Positions 8,869 to 20,548 of a DNA stretch of 64,000 nt are shown piece by piece. Within the stretch, counting starts at the first letter, position 1; each line of letters starts with the position of its first letter. The notes beneath the pieces were generated by a model. The model searched no databases. It saw nothing but the letters and a program-made list of their open reading frames with translations, and had not been told where the DNA came from. The position numbers and the translations under genes are program-made. The DNA is taken from the NCBI RefSeq assembly GCF_009711415.1, contig NZ_SMLZ01000106.1, positions 85,671 through 149,670 of the forward strand, read 5' to 3'. This DNA is from Roseibium denhamense. GTDB lineage: Bacteria > Pseudomonadota > Alphaproteobacteria > Rhizobiales > Stappiaceae.

Positions 8869-9750
8869 TCAAGTGTAATGGACGCGCCGCTCAATCAAGC
8901 GGAACTGGATGACTGTCAGGATGAACACGAGCAGCATCAGGATCACCGATTGTGCCGAGGAACCACCGAGATCATTGCCGCGGAACCCGTCCAGATAGAC
9001 CTTGTAAACGAGCGTTACAGGGTTGTTGCCGGGCTCGCCTTTCAGAACAACATCGATAATGCCGAACGTGTCGAAAAACGCGTAGGTGATGTTGATGATC
9101 AAAAGGAAGAAACCGGTCGGCGCCAGAAGCGGGAATGTGACCGTCCAGAACCGCCGGAAGCCCGAACGGCAATCGATGCTTGCTGCTTCCTGAACGGATT
9201 TGGAAATCCCTTGCAAACCCGACAGGAAGAAAATGAAGTTTACCGGCACCTGCTTCCACACGGCCGTGACGGTCATAGCAAAGCTTGTGTCGAAGAAACT
9301 GACCCCGATTTGCATGTCCCAGCCAAGAAGCGCAAAAAATTCCGTGATGGGCCCAACATGCTGATCGAATAGCAGCACACCAATCAGACCGGCGACTGGC
9401 GGCGCGACCGCGTAAACCCACATCAAGAGCGTCTTATACGAGGATGCGCCACGGAGCACCTTGTCCGCCTTGACGGCCAGCAAAAGCGCAATGCCAAGCG
9501 ACAAGAAGGTGACAAAGAAAGTAAACACGCCAGTGAAACGTGCTACCCGCCCATAATCAGATGATGTCAACGTGTCAGTGAAATTGTCCATGCCGACAAA
9601 AGTCGCGCCGAAGCCGAAAGGGTCTTCCAGATAGAAGGACGATTGCACCGCCTCGGCCGCGGGCCAGAGGAAGAAGATGGTCACGATGGCCAATTGCGGC
9701 AGAAGCAGCAAGAATGGCACGGTCCGCGACTGAAACTGGACTTTTTTCAT
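8869..9750 (-). CDS. ugpA: Glycerol-3-phosphate ABC transporter permease UgpA
   Basis: A 293-residue permease of the MalF/UgpA class. It opens with a basic stretch (MKKVQFQSRTVPF) and a first helix, and has the EAA loop EAASIDCRSGFRRFWTVTFP near 205, where the glycine usually after Asp is Cys. The start at 9750 is chosen over 9786 because it matches the family start and the upstream residues look non-coding. It partners UgpE and follows ugpB by 109 nt. The sequence IIDVVLKGEPGNNPVTLVYK near 245 is typical of UgpA. Confidence 0.92.
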   Translation of the reverse strand: MKKVQFQSRTVPFLLLLPQLAIVTIFFLWPAAEAVQSSFYLEDPFGFGATFVGMDNFTDTLTSSDYGRVARFTGVFTFFVTFLSLGIALLLAVKADKVLRGASSYKTLLMWVYAVAPPVAGLIGVLLFDQHVGPITEFFALLGWDMQIGVSFFDTSFAMTVTAVWKQVPVNFIFFLSGLQGISKSVQEAASIDCRSGFRRFWTVTFPLLAPTGFFLLIINITYAFFDTFGIIDVVLKGEPGNNPVTLVYKVYLDGFRGNDLGGSSAQSVILMLLVFILTVIQFRLIERRVHYT

Positions 9751-9859
9751 CAAGGCACCGGAAAGGTGAACAGCGGACTGCCGCAAGCAGGCAATCCGCT
9801 GTTGAAACAGAGAAATGAGGGCGCATGGCGCGCCCCCATCTTGGATTGGTCAGGTCGGC

Positions 9860-11170
9860 TTAGTTGGCTGTGGTCTTGGCGAAGCGCTCAAGAAGCTTGT
9901 TGCCTTCGTCTTCGATGGCTGCGAAAGCGTCTTCAACAGAGGTCTCACCAGACATGATCTTACCGTATTCGCGGTTCATCACGTCACGGATCTGGACGTA
10001 GAAGCCCATGCGGTAGCCTTTGGTCCAGTCGCCACCCGGAAGGGTCAGCTGCTTGATGCCGATTTCAGCAGCAGGTGCTTCTTTGTAGTAGCCGTCTTTC
10101 TCAGCCAATTCGTATGCAGCGTTTGTGATCGGCACATAGCCGGTGTCTTTGTGCCACTTGTACTGAACTTCCGGAGAAGCCAGATACTCGAAGAAGGACG
10201 CGGTGCAGTTGTTTTCTGCTTCCGGCTTGCCAGACATGGAGAAGAGCGCAGCACCACCGATGAAGGTACCGGTGCCAGCACCTTCAACAGCGTCCCAGTA
10301 AGGCAGGTATGTCGCGGAGAACGGGAACTCAACAGTTTTCTGGATGCCGCCGAAGGAGCCCGAAGAACCGAGCCACATGGCAACCTTGCCTTCGTTGAAC
10401 GGGGTTTGGTTGTCGCCCCAGCCAGTGCCGTAGTAACCGAACAGACCATCGTCCAGCCAGCCTTTGACAGCAGTGAAGTGGTTCTTGATCGGCTCACCGA
10501 AGACCAGCTGAGTGCCTTCTGCGCCGTCATAACCATTGTTGTTGGTTGCAAACTGCAGGTTATGGCGGGACTTGAAGTTCTCGGTAAAGATCCACGGCAG
10601 GTGAGACTGAGCGAGCGGCACGTAGCCAGCTTCTTTCAGCTTCGGCGCGATTTCGATGAACTCTTCCCAAGTCTTCGGAGCGTCAACGCCAGCTTTTTCC
10701 AATGCGTCTACGTTGTAGTAGAGGATCGGAGTGGAGGAGTTGAACGGCATGCCGATCATTTTGCCGTCGCTATCGGCGTAGAAGTAACGAACACCGGCAA
10801 CATAGTCTTCGATGTTGAAGTCAACGCCTGCGTTTTCCAGGATGTCCTGAGCCGGAACAACAGCGCCTTTAGCGCCGATAACAGTGGCCGCACCGGCATC
10901 GAAGACCTGAATGATGTTCGGCTGCTCGCCAGCGCGGAATGCCGCGATGCCGGCCGTCAGGGTCTCTTCGTAAGTGCCTTTGTAAACCGGAGTGATCTGG
11001 CAAACATCCTGAGAAGCGTTGAAGCCGTTGGCGATTTCAACGGTTGCTTCACCCAGTGCACCACCCATTGCGTGCCACCAGGAAATCTCGGTCGCAGCAT
11101 ATGAAACTGTAGATGTGCCCAGAAGGGCAGCTGCAGCAACGATGCCCGCAGCGGTCTTACGATAAGCCAT
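9860..11170 (-). CDS. ugpB: Glycerol-3-phosphate-binding periplasmic protein UgpB
   Basis: A 436-residue extracellular solute-binding protein (family 1). A Sec signal peptide spans about residues 1-25 (basic n-region, AAALLGTSTV core, cleavage near SYA-A). The mature part opens with TEISWWHAMGGALGE, the recognised UgpB start, and contains PVYKGTYEETLTAGIAAFRA and PFNSSTPILYYNVDAL. It captures sn-glycerol-3-phosphate or its diesters for UgpAEC. It is first in the operon with GGGAG ahead of its ATG. A three-unit Pho-box-like repeat upstream suggests phosphate-starvation control. Confidence 0.94.
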   Translation of the reverse strand: MAYRKTAAGIVAAAALLGTSTVSYAATEISWWHAMGGALGEATVEIANGFNASQDVCQITPVYKGTYEETLTAGIAAFRAGEQPNIIQVFDAGAATVIGAKGAVVPAQDILENAGVDFNIEDYVAGVRYFYADSDGKMIGMPFNSSTPILYYNVDALEKAGVDAPKTWEEFIEIAPKLKEAGYVPLAQSHLPWIFTENFKSRHNLQFATNNNGYDGAEGTQLVFGEPIKNHFTAVKGWLDDGLFGYYGTGWGDNQTPFNEGKVAMWLGSSGSFGGIQKTVEFPFSATYLPYWDAVEGAGTGTFIGGAALFSMSGKPEAENNCTASFFEYLASPEVQYKWHKDTGYVPITNAAYELAEKDGYYKEAPAAEIGIKQLTLPGGDWTKGYRMGFYVQIRDVMNREYGKIMSGETSVEDAFAAIEDEGNKLLERFAKTTAN

Positions 11171-11731
11171 AGTTCACGCTCCCATATCAAAAGGCATAAG
11201 CCCTGATCAGCAGTTGGTTGGTCGCTGTCCCAATTTTCCGGAGGGGTCAGCGCTGTAAAACTTAACACCTGCGTTTGTTATTATTTTCATATGAACGTTA
11301 TATGACGCTCATATGAACATCAAGCGACGGACAGAATTTTGAGATTTCGGGAGCTGTCTGATGCGCTTCTTCGGCACAACTGATCAAATAAAGTTATATG
11401 GATCAATGATTTATCAATAGGGCATTCATCAGGTCCACACACGGAGCAGACCCGAGGCGCACCTGATCAGTTTTCGCGCATACAACTGGGCAACGATTGA
11501 GACAAATGACACATCAATGCGAAAATATGACGACAGACTCGCAGGAAATATAGGTGCAGCGTTTAGCTGCTTGGCCGGCGTTTAGGTAGGCGGACACCCG
11601 GCACCCGTCAAAGCATGAGCGGTGATATGGATGGTTCTAGAACCGAGAGCCTATGGCAGGAACCGAAGTCGGCTCATCCGCAAACACAGGCGCCAATCAG
11701 AACACATTGCTTTTCGCTTGGGATAGAAAAA
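11171..11731. other. Regulatory and intergenic region upstream of ugpB
   Basis: A 561-nt stretch with no credible gene. Nearest ugpB it holds the leader and the Pho-box-like repeat (11286-11318). Farther up is a 12-bp palindrome GGTTCTAGAACC (11633-11644) of unknown meaning. The tRNA-Ala gene follows immediately, on the same strand. Confidence 0.5.
11286..11318 (-). promoter_or_regulatory. Pho-box-like triple repeat upstream of ugpBAEC
   Basis: Three contiguous 11-bp units, on the plus strand TTCATATGAAC, GTTATATGACG and CTCATATGAAC; read toward ugpB they give GTTCATAT, CGTCATAT, GTTCATAT. The 11-bp phase and TCATA core match PhoB sites (CTGTCATA repeats). The ugp operon belongs to the Pho regulon in Escherichia coli and rhizobia. 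The site is about 116-148 nt upstream of the ugpB start codon. Confidence 0.68.
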
Positions 11732-11807
11732 TGGTGGAGCCTAGGGGAATCGAACCCCTGACCTCTTCGCTGCCAGCGAAGCGCTCTCCCAGCTGAGCTA
11801 AGGCCCC
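11732..11807 (-). tRNA. tRNA-Ala (anticodon GGC)
   Basis: A 76-nt cloverleaf read on the minus strand. The acceptor GGGGCCT pairs with AGGCTCC including one G-U pair. The D arm is GCTC/GAGC, and the anticodon stem CTTCG/CGAAG carries loop CTGGCAG with anticodon GGC. The T arm is AGGGG-TTCGATT-CCCCT. Discriminator A and an encoded CCA follow, then TTTTTCT as a likely transcription end. It decodes GCC and GCU. Confidence 0.97.
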
Positions 11808-11923
11808 TTACCAGACGGCGCCGGTATGGGTCACCGGCTGTCGATGGAGGCGGAACATAGTCACCCTGCCCCCGAAGATCAAGCAGAAATTGGAGGGAAT
11901 TGTATACCCCCCTGTGGAAAATG

Positions 11924-11949
11924 AAAAGCGGCGGAAAACCGCCGCTTTT
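11924..11949. terminator. Intrinsic terminator after the FYDLN-acid gene
   Basis: Stem AAAAGCGGCGG (11924-11934), loop AAAA, stem CCGCCGCTTTT (11939-11949), with A/T-rich flanks. It is 10 nt after the stop of the minus-strand FYDLN gene. Confidence 0.88.
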
Positions 11950-11958
11950 TAATACCTA

Positions 11959-12363
11959 TTAGCGGTCCGGATCGTCGTCAACTTCAACGCGGATGCCCGG
12001 CACAGCATCGTCGTCTTCATCTTCGTCATCGATAAAGACATCATCGTCAGACGCATCGTCTTCGTCCAGCTCGACGTCATCACCGTCGATATCCGGCACA
12101 TCATCGTCACCGCCTTCAGCCTCTGCATCCGCTTCTTCCAGCGTCACGATTTCCGGAGCAGCAGCGGTGTCTTCTTCCTCTTCATCGTCATCCTTGGTCT
12201 CAACGACTTTCGCCGCCTTGGCGGCGCGGGACGTCATGACCACTTCGAAAATCGTACCACATTTGGGGCATGTCACCGGATCACGGTTGAGGTCGTAGTA
12301 TTTAGCGCCGCAGCTTGCGCACAGCCGCTTTGTGCCAAGTTCAGGTTTTGCCACTGTGCTCAC
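11959..12363 (-). CDS. FYDLN acid domain protein (TIGR02300 family)
   Basis: A 134-residue alphaproteobacterial protein. Its N-terminus is a small zinc-ribbon-like module: C16-x2-C19, then AKYYDLNRDP, which gives the family its name, then CPKC. A long, extremely acidic tail rich in Asp and Glu follows (about residues 58-134). The function is unknown in the family; a nucleic-acid or ribosome-associated role has been suggested only by its zinc ribbon. It faces away from aroA across a 226-nt gap, a neighbourhood common in related genomes. The acidic tail predicts a disordered segment. Confidence 0.88.
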   Translation of the reverse strand: MSTVAKPELGTKRLCASCGAKYYDLNRDPVTCPKCGTIFEVVMTSRAAKAAKVVETKDDDEEEEDTAAAPEIVTLEEADAEAEGGDDDVPDIDGDDVELDEDDASDDDVFIDDEDEDDDAVPGIRVEVDDDPDR

Positions 12364-12544
12364 CCTTCTTCATGTGCATGGCCTCATGAGGCCGGTTTTT
12401 CTTGATGGCGCCGCCCATAGCCCTAACAACAGGCATGTGTCAAAGCGAAATCACCGTTTTCTGTCCCGTGTGCCAATTTTTCTGCACGTTGTGGCGGAAA
12501 TTTCAAGCGCGCGAACAGATGACGCCATCGCATCCTCGTGATAG

Positions 12545-14562
<2,018 letters not shown>

Positions 14563-14837
14563 ACGAACGATGACGTGGGGCTCACTTCCAGTGTGCCCCT
14601 TTCGGCGCATCTTTCGAGGAACCCGCCCTCAGGGCCTTAATGTTCAGAAATGGACACGAATCTTCGGCAGTGCGTATTTTCGCGCCCTGTGACGAGACCG
14701 GATTTTGTGTTTCCCGCCCCGCCGGCCCGCTTGGCAACAAGTGGAAGAACCAGACGAAACGTCGGTTCCGGGAGACAGAAGCTCCGGAGTGCAACACCAA
14801 CCTGCCGGCGGCGCGCCAAAAGGCGCTAGGAGTATCT

Positions 14838-16535
14838 ATGACCGATTTTAATCCCTCCATGGAAGACTTTGCTGCTCTTCTTGAAGAGTCCTTTGTCCAG
14901 AACGACCTCTATGAAGGTGCTGTTGTCAAAGGCACCGTCGTTGCTATCGAAAAAGACCTGGCCGTCATCGATGTTGGCCTGAAAGTCGAAGGCCGCGTGC
15001 CGCTGAAGGAATTCGGCGCAAAAGGCCGTGATGGCGAAATGAACGTCGGCGACGAAGTCGAAGTCTACCTGGAGCGTGTCGAAAACGCCCTCGGCGAAGC
15101 CGTTCTGTCGCGCGAAAAAGCGCGCCGCGAAGAGAGCTGGGTTCGTCTGGAAGTGGCCTTCGAAGCCAACGAAAAAGTCAACGGCCAGATCTTCAACCAG
15201 GTCAAGGGCGGCTTCACCGTCGATCTGGATGGCGCTGTTGCCTTCCTGCCGCGCTCGCAAGTGGACATCCGTCCTGTGCGCGACGTCACTCCGCTGATGC
15301 ACACTCCTCAGCCGTTCCAGATCCTGAAAATGGACAAGCGCCGCGGCAACATCGTTGTGTCCCGCCGTGTCGTTCTGGAGGAAACCCGTGCCGAGCAGCG
15401 TTCGGAACTGGTCCAGAGCCTCGAGGAAGGCCACACTGTCGAGGGTGTCGTCAAGAACATCACCGACTACGGTGCATTCGTCGACCTCGGCGGCATCGAT
15501 GGCCTGCTCCACGTCACCGACATCGCGTGGCGCCGCATCAACCATCCGTCCGAAGTTCTCACGATCGGTCAGACCGTCAAGGTTCAGATCATTCGCGTCA
15601 ACCAGGACACGCACCGCATCAGCCTCGGCATGAAGCAGCTTGAAGCTGATCCGTGGGATGGTATCGAAGCCAAGTACCCGATCGAAGCCAAGTTCAACGG
15701 CCGTGTGACCAACATCACCGACTACGGTGCATTCGTCGAACTGGAGCCGGGCATCGAAGGCCTGATCCACGTTTCCGAAATGTCCTGGACGAAGAAGAAC
15801 GTCCATCCGGGCAAAATCGTTTCCACTTCTCAGGAAGTCGAAGTGATGATCCTGGAAGTCGATCCGGTCAAACGCCGCATCTCTCTCGGCCTGAAGCAGA
15901 CACTGCAGAACCCGTGGGATGCGTTTGCTGAGCAGTTCCCGATCAACACCGAAGTTGAAGGCGAAGTGAAGAACAAGACCGAATTCGGTCTCTTCATCGG
16001 CCTCGACGGCGACGTTGACGGCATGGTTCACCTGTCCGATCTGGACTGGAACCGTCCGGGCGAACAGGTCATCGAAGAGTACAAGAAGGGCGACATGGTC
16101 AAGGCCATCGTTCTTGATGTTGATGTTGAGAAAGAGCGCATCTCTCTCGGCATCAAGCAACTCTCCGGCGATCCGATGGAATCCGGTGCGGCCGGCGAGC
16201 TGCGCAAGAACTCCGTCGTGACCTGTGAAGTGACTGAGATCAAAGACGCAGGTCTGGACGTCAAGATCGCCGACAGCGATCTGGTCGCGTTCATCCGCCG
16301 CGCCGATCTCAGCCGCGACCGCGACGAGCAGCGCCCGGAAAAATACTCCGTCGGCGACAAGTTCGATGCCCGCATCACTCAGTTCGACAAGAAAACCCGC
16401 AAGGTTTCCGTCTCCATCAAGGCGCTGGAAATCGCAGAGGAAAAAGAAGCTGTCGCTCAGTACGGCTCTTCCGACTCCGGCGCGTCTCTTGGCGACATCC
16501 TGGGTGCTGCTCTCAAGCAGCAGAACGACGATTAA
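14838..16535 (+). CDS. rpsA: 30S ribosomal protein S1
   Basis: A 565-residue S1 protein with six S1/OB-fold repeats, which delivers mRNA to the 30S subunit. The repeats are easy to see: KNITDYGAFVDLGGIDGLLHV and TNITDYGAFVELEPGIEGLIHV are near copies in the centre, and KNKTEFGLFIGLDGDVDGMVHL is another. The start at 14838 (MTDFNPSMEDFAALL) has TAGGAG 5-7 nt upstream; an in-frame ATG 198 nt earlier adds a non-homologous stretch. A 275-nt leader separates it from cmk, enough for its own promoter. A terminator follows. Confidence 0.97.
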   Translation: MTDFNPSMEDFAALLEESFVQNDLYEGAVVKGTVVAIEKDLAVIDVGLKVEGRVPLKEFGAKGRDGEMNVGDEVEVYLERVENALGEAVLSREKARREESWVRLEVAFEANEKVNGQIFNQVKGGFTVDLDGAVAFLPRSQVDIRPVRDVTPLMHTPQPFQILKMDKRRGNIVVSRRVVLEETRAEQRSELVQSLEEGHTVEGVVKNITDYGAFVDLGGIDGLLHVTDIAWRRINHPSEVLTIGQTVKVQIIRVNQDTHRISLGMKQLEADPWDGIEAKYPIEAKFNGRVTNITDYGAFVELEPGIEGLIHVSEMSWTKKNVHPGKIVSTSQEVEVMILEVDPVKRRISLGLKQTLQNPWDAFAEQFPINTEVEGEVKNKTEFGLFIGLDGDVDGMVHLSDLDWNRPGEQVIEEYKKGDMVKAIVLDVDVEKERISLGIKQLSGDPMESGAAGELRKNSVVTCEVTEIKDAGLDVKIADSDLVAFIRRADLSRDRDEQRPEKYSVGDKFDARITQFDKKTRKVSVSIKALEIAEEKEAVAQYGSSDSGASLGDILGAALKQQNDD

Positions 16536-16570
16536 GTTATCTGCTTCTTTTCCAGAAGATAAAACGCGAA

Positions 16571-16597
16571 AGCCCGGCAGCGATGCCGGGCTTTTTG
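16571..16597 (+). terminator. Intrinsic terminator of rpsA
   Basis: Stem AGCCCGGCA (16571-16579), loop GCGA, stem TGCCGGGCT (16584-16592), followed by TTTTT. It is about 36 nt after the rpsA stop. Confidence 0.93.
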
Positions 16598-16640
16598 TTG
16601 AGATAGGCGACCAGACATATAGGCGTCTGACCAACTCAGA

Positions 16641-18656
16641 TCATTGAACAATCGTGAGGCGCCCGTCCTTCTTTGCACCGGTTTCCGGACCAACGGTTCC
16701 GGTCTTGCGAATGTGGGAGATCACTTCGTTCCGGTAAACGAGTCCAGTATGCTCAAACGGCAGCTGACGCACGTCAAAACTCGCAATATTGCCCGGAACA
16801 TCTGCGCCGATCGGCTTGCCGTTCCAGGTTTCGCCGAAGGCGCCCAGGGCGATGTAGGTGTTGAAGGCAACCCGGAAGGTTTTGTCCAGCTGCTCATCTA
16901 ACGGCTTGCCCTGGACCAGGACATCAACCGCCCGCGCATCCGCTGCCGTCGCTCCAAGTGCGATCTTGTATCGCAAACCATTGGAGAAATGCAGGAAGCC
17001 GCGTGATACAAAGCCTTTCATATCAACGCTTTCCACCTCTTCAGGGCGCAGCAAACGCTTGGCGTTGTTGTCGAGCATCTCCTTCAGTTGCGCACCGGTC
17101 ATGGTCGCAACATGCACTGCATCCGCGTACGGCATGACGTCATACCAGCCCCGGAAGGTCAGATCGCCCTTGGCGATGCCTGCTGACAATCCTGTCGCAT
17201 TGAAGATCGCAAGATCCACCGGACCGCCGGGAAAGGCCTTGGACGCCTTGACCAGCGCATCATTCATGTAGTTCGCGAGCGCGACTTCACCAACATACCG
17301 GTCTGCAAAGGTCTCTTCCGAGGTCAAACCCTTATCATCAGACACCTGACCAATGACTTCCGCCAGTTTGGCATCGAGCGCCTTGATCATCGGCGCGATA
17401 TGCGCTTCCTCGAATGCTTGATCGTAGTCTTCCGGCTGTTCAAGAGAAGCAAATTTCGGATCGTCCGCCGCAACGCGCTGGTCGCGTTTCTTGGTCGGAT
17501 GCAGACCAACGGAGGTGAACCAGCCTTTGCGCCCCTGATCCGCTGCGATCGACATGGCGACATCGCCGAGGAACTTGCCGTGGGCATTGGCTTGGGTGAT
17601 CAGGACGCCATTGACAACATTGTCGGTGTTGATCCCGCTCTTGTTCAACGTTGTGTGCGAATGACCGCCAATCAGGACCACCGGCTTGTCGGTCAACGGA
17701 CCAACGGCATCCGCGATCGCAAAGTCACCTTCGCCAATTGTGCGGGACGTTGCCGCTTTCCCGCTCTTATGCTGGTCACCGCCGTAGCCGCAATGCGACA
17801 ACACAACGATGACGTCACACACTTCGGAGAGTGCCGGGGTCAGGTTACGGGCGGCATCCACCGGGCTGGCAACGGCCAGGTCCGGATCGTCCGGCTGGCC
17901 AACACGGGTATCAACCGCTGTTGTCAGACCAATAAAACCCACCCGAAGGCCTTTCACTTCGGCGATGGCCGCCGCAACGTAATCTTCGTCACGCGCAATG
18001 TGTTTGGAGCCATGAATGTTGGCTGACAGGACCGGGAAATCTGCGTCGGTATCGATACCCAGCTTCAGAAGTTCCGCGCCGCGGTCAAACTCGTGATTGC
18101 CAAAGACGGCGATGTCGACACCGGCGGCGGAGTTCGCGCGGTAACCTGCGTCGGCAACAAACTCCTCCGGAGCCCAGCCCATCAGTTCATCAAAGATCGA
18201 ACCGGTGTGGTCGTCGCCGGCAGACACGAAAAGAACGATCTCGTCCTCCTTTGCGGCGCTGCGGATGTCTTTGACCATCTTCACGATTTGAGAGAACCGG
18301 TGCGTATCTCCCCGCTTGCCGTGCATCTCCGTCAGATGATTGTGCATGTCGTTGAAGTGAAGAACCCGGAGCACGCGCCGCTCACCGTCTTCCAGCGTTG
18401 GCATTGGAACAGGATTGCCTTCTTCGGTCACGATCGTCCGGATCGGCCCTGCAAGCGGATCGCCTTTCAAAAGAAACAGACGTTCAAACACCCCGTTTGG
18501 GTTCGGCTGTGCTGGAACCATGGCAAGCTCACCGGGTCCAGCCTTGGCATGGGCACGGAAAGAAACAATGGACGGGACAAGCGCCGTGCCGGCAACGACA
18601 GCCCCTGTTTTCAAAAATGAACGGCGCGACAGCCCAGATAAAACCGGGTTCGACAT
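16641..18656 (-). CDS. Bifunctional metallophosphatase/5'-nucleotidase
   Basis: A 671-residue exported enzyme. A twin-arginine signal is present at the N-terminus (SRRSFLKTG, then AHA-K near 38), so it should be folded before export to the periplasm. The calcineurin-like phosphoesterase domain shows LHFNDMHNHL near 105, VFGNHEFDRGAELLKLG near 195 and GGHSHTTL near 340. The 5'-nucleotidase C-terminal domain follows at about 460-630 with NATGLSAGIAKGDLT and VMPYADAVHVATMTGAQLKEML. It probably hydrolyses nucleotides or 2',3'-cyclic nucleotides for phosphate and nucleoside salvage. AAGGAGG precedes the ATG. Confidence 0.93.
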   Translation of the reverse strand: MSNPVLSGLSRRSFLKTGAVVAGTALVPSIVSFRAHAKAGPGELAMVPAQPNPNGVFERLFLLKGDPLAGPIRTIVTEEGNPVPMPTLEDGERRVLRVLHFNDMHNHLTEMHGKRGDTHRFSQIVKMVKDIRSAAKEDEIVLFVSAGDDHTGSIFDELMGWAPEEFVADAGYRANSAAGVDIAVFGNHEFDRGAELLKLGIDTDADFPVLSANIHGSKHIARDEDYVAAAIAEVKGLRVGFIGLTTAVDTRVGQPDDPDLAVASPVDAARNLTPALSEVCDVIVVLSHCGYGGDQHKSGKAATSRTIGEGDFAIADAVGPLTDKPVVLIGGHSHTTLNKSGINTDNVVNGVLITQANAHGKFLGDVAMSIAADQGRKGWFTSVGLHPTKKRDQRVAADDPKFASLEQPEDYDQAFEEAHIAPMIKALDAKLAEVIGQVSDDKGLTSEETFADRYVGEVALANYMNDALVKASKAFPGGPVDLAIFNATGLSAGIAKGDLTFRGWYDVMPYADAVHVATMTGAQLKEMLDNNAKRLLRPEEVESVDMKGFVSRGFLHFSNGLRYKIALGATAADARAVDVLVQGKPLDEQLDKTFRVAFNTYIALGAFGETWNGKPIGADVPGNIASFDVRQLPFEHTGLVYRNEVISHIRKTGTVGPETGAKKDGRLTIVQ

Positions 18657-18901
18657 AACAACCTCCTTGGCCGGATCGCCAAAATAGAATGGAAAGGATG
18701 CGCGTCCTGTTCCATGGCCAAGTGTCAGTAAAATGAATAGTCTGATAAGGACTTAGACAATTCAAGCCACCTCAGGGTCTTTGTCAGGGATAGCGGGTTT
18801 CGTTTTATTGCCCAGTACAGTAGGCTTATCTGAGAGAAACGAGCACCTGCAGCAAACTGCGGCCTCAAAACCCACCCCAAGACAGAATTGCGATATGCCT
18901 T

Positions 18902-19330
18902 ATGACCGAAGCCAAGCCCGGCGACACGGTTCGCCTTCATTATAAAGGGACGCTTGAAGATGGGTCCGTTTTTGACAGTTCGGAAGGCCGTGACCCGCTG
19001 GAATTTACAATTGGGTCCGGCCAGATCATCAAGGGTCTCGATCAAGCGATCCCAGGCATGAAAGTGGGCGACGAAAAAACGGTCAAGATTGCCGCCGAGG
19101 ATGCTTACGGTCAGCACAATCCAGCTGCAGAGCAAAGCGTTCCGCGCACGCAAATTCCCGACAGCATCCCACTTGCCGTTGGCTTGCAGCTTCAGGCCCA
19201 GACCGATAACGGCCAAATGATGAGTGTGACTGTTACCTCCTTCACGGATGAAGAAGTGGTCTTGGATGCAAACCATCCTCTGGCCGGCAAAGATCTCACA
19301 TTCGACATCCAACTGACCGGTATCAATTGA
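18902..19330 (+). CDS. FKBP-type peptidyl-prolyl cis-trans isomerase
   Basis: A 142-residue SlyD-like FKBP isomerase and folding helper. The FKBP core appears as GDTVRLHYKGTLEDGSVFDSS at about 7-27, FTIGSGQIIKGLDQAIPGMKVGDEKT at about 36-61 and AYGQHNP. The inserted-flap part continues to about 120. The metal-binding His-rich tail of E. coli SlyD is absent. No signal peptide is visible, so it is cytoplasmic. It is a single gene, divergent from the nucleotidase gene. Confidence 0.93.
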   Translation: MTEAKPGDTVRLHYKGTLEDGSVFDSSEGRDPLEFTIGSGQIIKGLDQAIPGMKVGDEKTVKIAAEDAYGQHNPAAEQSVPRTQIPDSIPLAVGLQLQAQTDNGQMMSVTVTSFTDEEVVLDANHPLAGKDLTFDIQLTGIN

Positions 19331-19545
19331 GCACTGGTGGTGTCAGGTAAATGGCTAAGTGGTCTCTGCAAGCCAGGGAGCACTTGCCGGCTTGGCGGGC
19401 AAAGATCCTGCCGGGCCGTCCTGAATGAGCGCTCCAGCACTAAACGTCATGTTTCAACCACTTTGATTTCTTTATAGTTTGCAATTCATCTGGAACTGCG
19501 GTCTCAATGCCGGACCTGAGATCCTCAATCATGAGAGCGTTTTGA

Positions 19546-20532
19546 ATGAGTGTTGATGTTGAAGGGTTGCTTGACCGGCGTCGCCTGCGCCGGAAAGTGA
19601 CGTTCTGGCGTATTCTGACGTTTGTGGTGGTTGCAGCGGGACTGATCGGCGCCCTGATTTATGTTGCAGGCGCGCCAGGACTGTCCAAGCGGTCCGCCCA
19701 CATCGCCCGCATACCGATTGAAGGCATGATCCTCGACAATCGCAAAACCTTGCGCATGATCGAACGGATGGGCAAATCGACGGCTGTAAAAGGCGTGATC
19801 ATTTCCATCAATTCTCCAGGCGGTAGCACAACCGGCGGCGAAGGTCTTTATCAAGCGCTGCGCGAGCTTTCGGAGAAGAAACCGGTCGTCGCAGAGATAC
19901 GTACGATCGGGACCTCCGCAGGATATATGATTGCCTTGGCCGCGGATCATATCGTCGCCCGGTACAACACGATCACGGGATCAATCGGCGTCCTGTTCCA
20001 GTTTGGAAACATCCAGCAATTGCTTGATACGGTTGGCGTGAAAATGGAGGCCATCAAAAGCGCCCCGCTGAAGGCCGAGCCCGACTTTTACTCCCAAACA
20101 ACGCCGGAAGCGCGGGCCATGCTCCAGACACTTGTCAGCGATTCCTACGATTGGTTTGTCGCGCTGGTTGCCGAGCGGCGCCAGTTGGAGCCTGCAAAAG
20201 CCAAGGAGCTGGCGGATGGCCGGATCCTGACCGGCCACAGAGCGCAGGAAGAGAAACTTGTCGATGCTATCGGCGGTGAAGACGCTGCTATTAAGTGGCT
20301 GGTTGAAGAAAAAGGGGTGACCAAGGATCTTCCGGTCGTCACTTGGACCGTGAATGAGAACATTGACGATCTGCCTTTTGCGGCCCGTGTCTCCCGGGAG
20401 TTCGGAAAAGGCATCGGCACAGCCCTTCTTGGCCCAATGAATGACGCTAAAGGCCTGATTCCTCGAGGTCTTACGCTTGACGGGCTCGTATCCGTTTGGC
20501 AGGCTCCTGAGGCGGCAGACAATAAACCTTAG
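19546..20532 (+). CDS. sppA: Signal peptide peptidase SppA, 36-kDa type
   Basis: A 328-residue membrane-bound serine peptidase that degrades released signal peptides. One N-terminal membrane helix spans about 21-43. The crotonase-like protease fold follows, with [14 protein letters not shown] near 89-101, the nucleophile region [10 protein letters not shown] (Ser124) and the general-base segment [13 protein letters not shown] (Lys176 is the likely base). ATG at 19546 fits the family. It is followed after 16 nt by ihfB and then lapA, a conserved alphaproteobacterial order. Confidence 0.94.
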   Translation: MSVDVEGLLDRRRLRRKVTFWRILTFVVVAAGLIGALIYVAGAPGLSKRSAHIARIPIEGMILDNRKTLRMIERMGKSTAVKGVIISINSPGGSTTGGEGLYQALRELSEKKPVVAEIRTIGTSAGYMIALAADHIVARYNTITGSIGVLFQFGNIQQLLDTVGVKMEAIKSAPLKAEPDFYSQTTPEARAMLQTLVSDSYDWFVALVAERRQLEPAKAKELADGRILTGHRAQEEKLVDAIGGEDAAIKWLVEEKGVTKDLPVVTWTVNENIDDLPFAARVSREFGKGIGTALLGPMNDAKGLIPRGLTLDGLVSVWQAPEAADNKP

Positions 20533-20548
20533 CGCGAGGGGGCGTCAT

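Noticed and set aside
9815..11104. 429-codon open frame antisense to ugpB
   Set aside because: Shadow of the ugpB coding sequence; no domain recognised.
11633..11644. 12-bp palindrome GGTTCTAGAACC upstream of ugpB
   Set aside because: Far from any start codon and short; no second copy seen, so no function can be supported.
15430..15800. Direct repeats inside rpsA
   Set aside because: These are the expected S1 domain repeats, not a separate repeat element.
14826..16634. 602-codon frame antisense to rpsA
   Set aside because: Mirror of the repetitive S1 coding sequence, not an independent gene.
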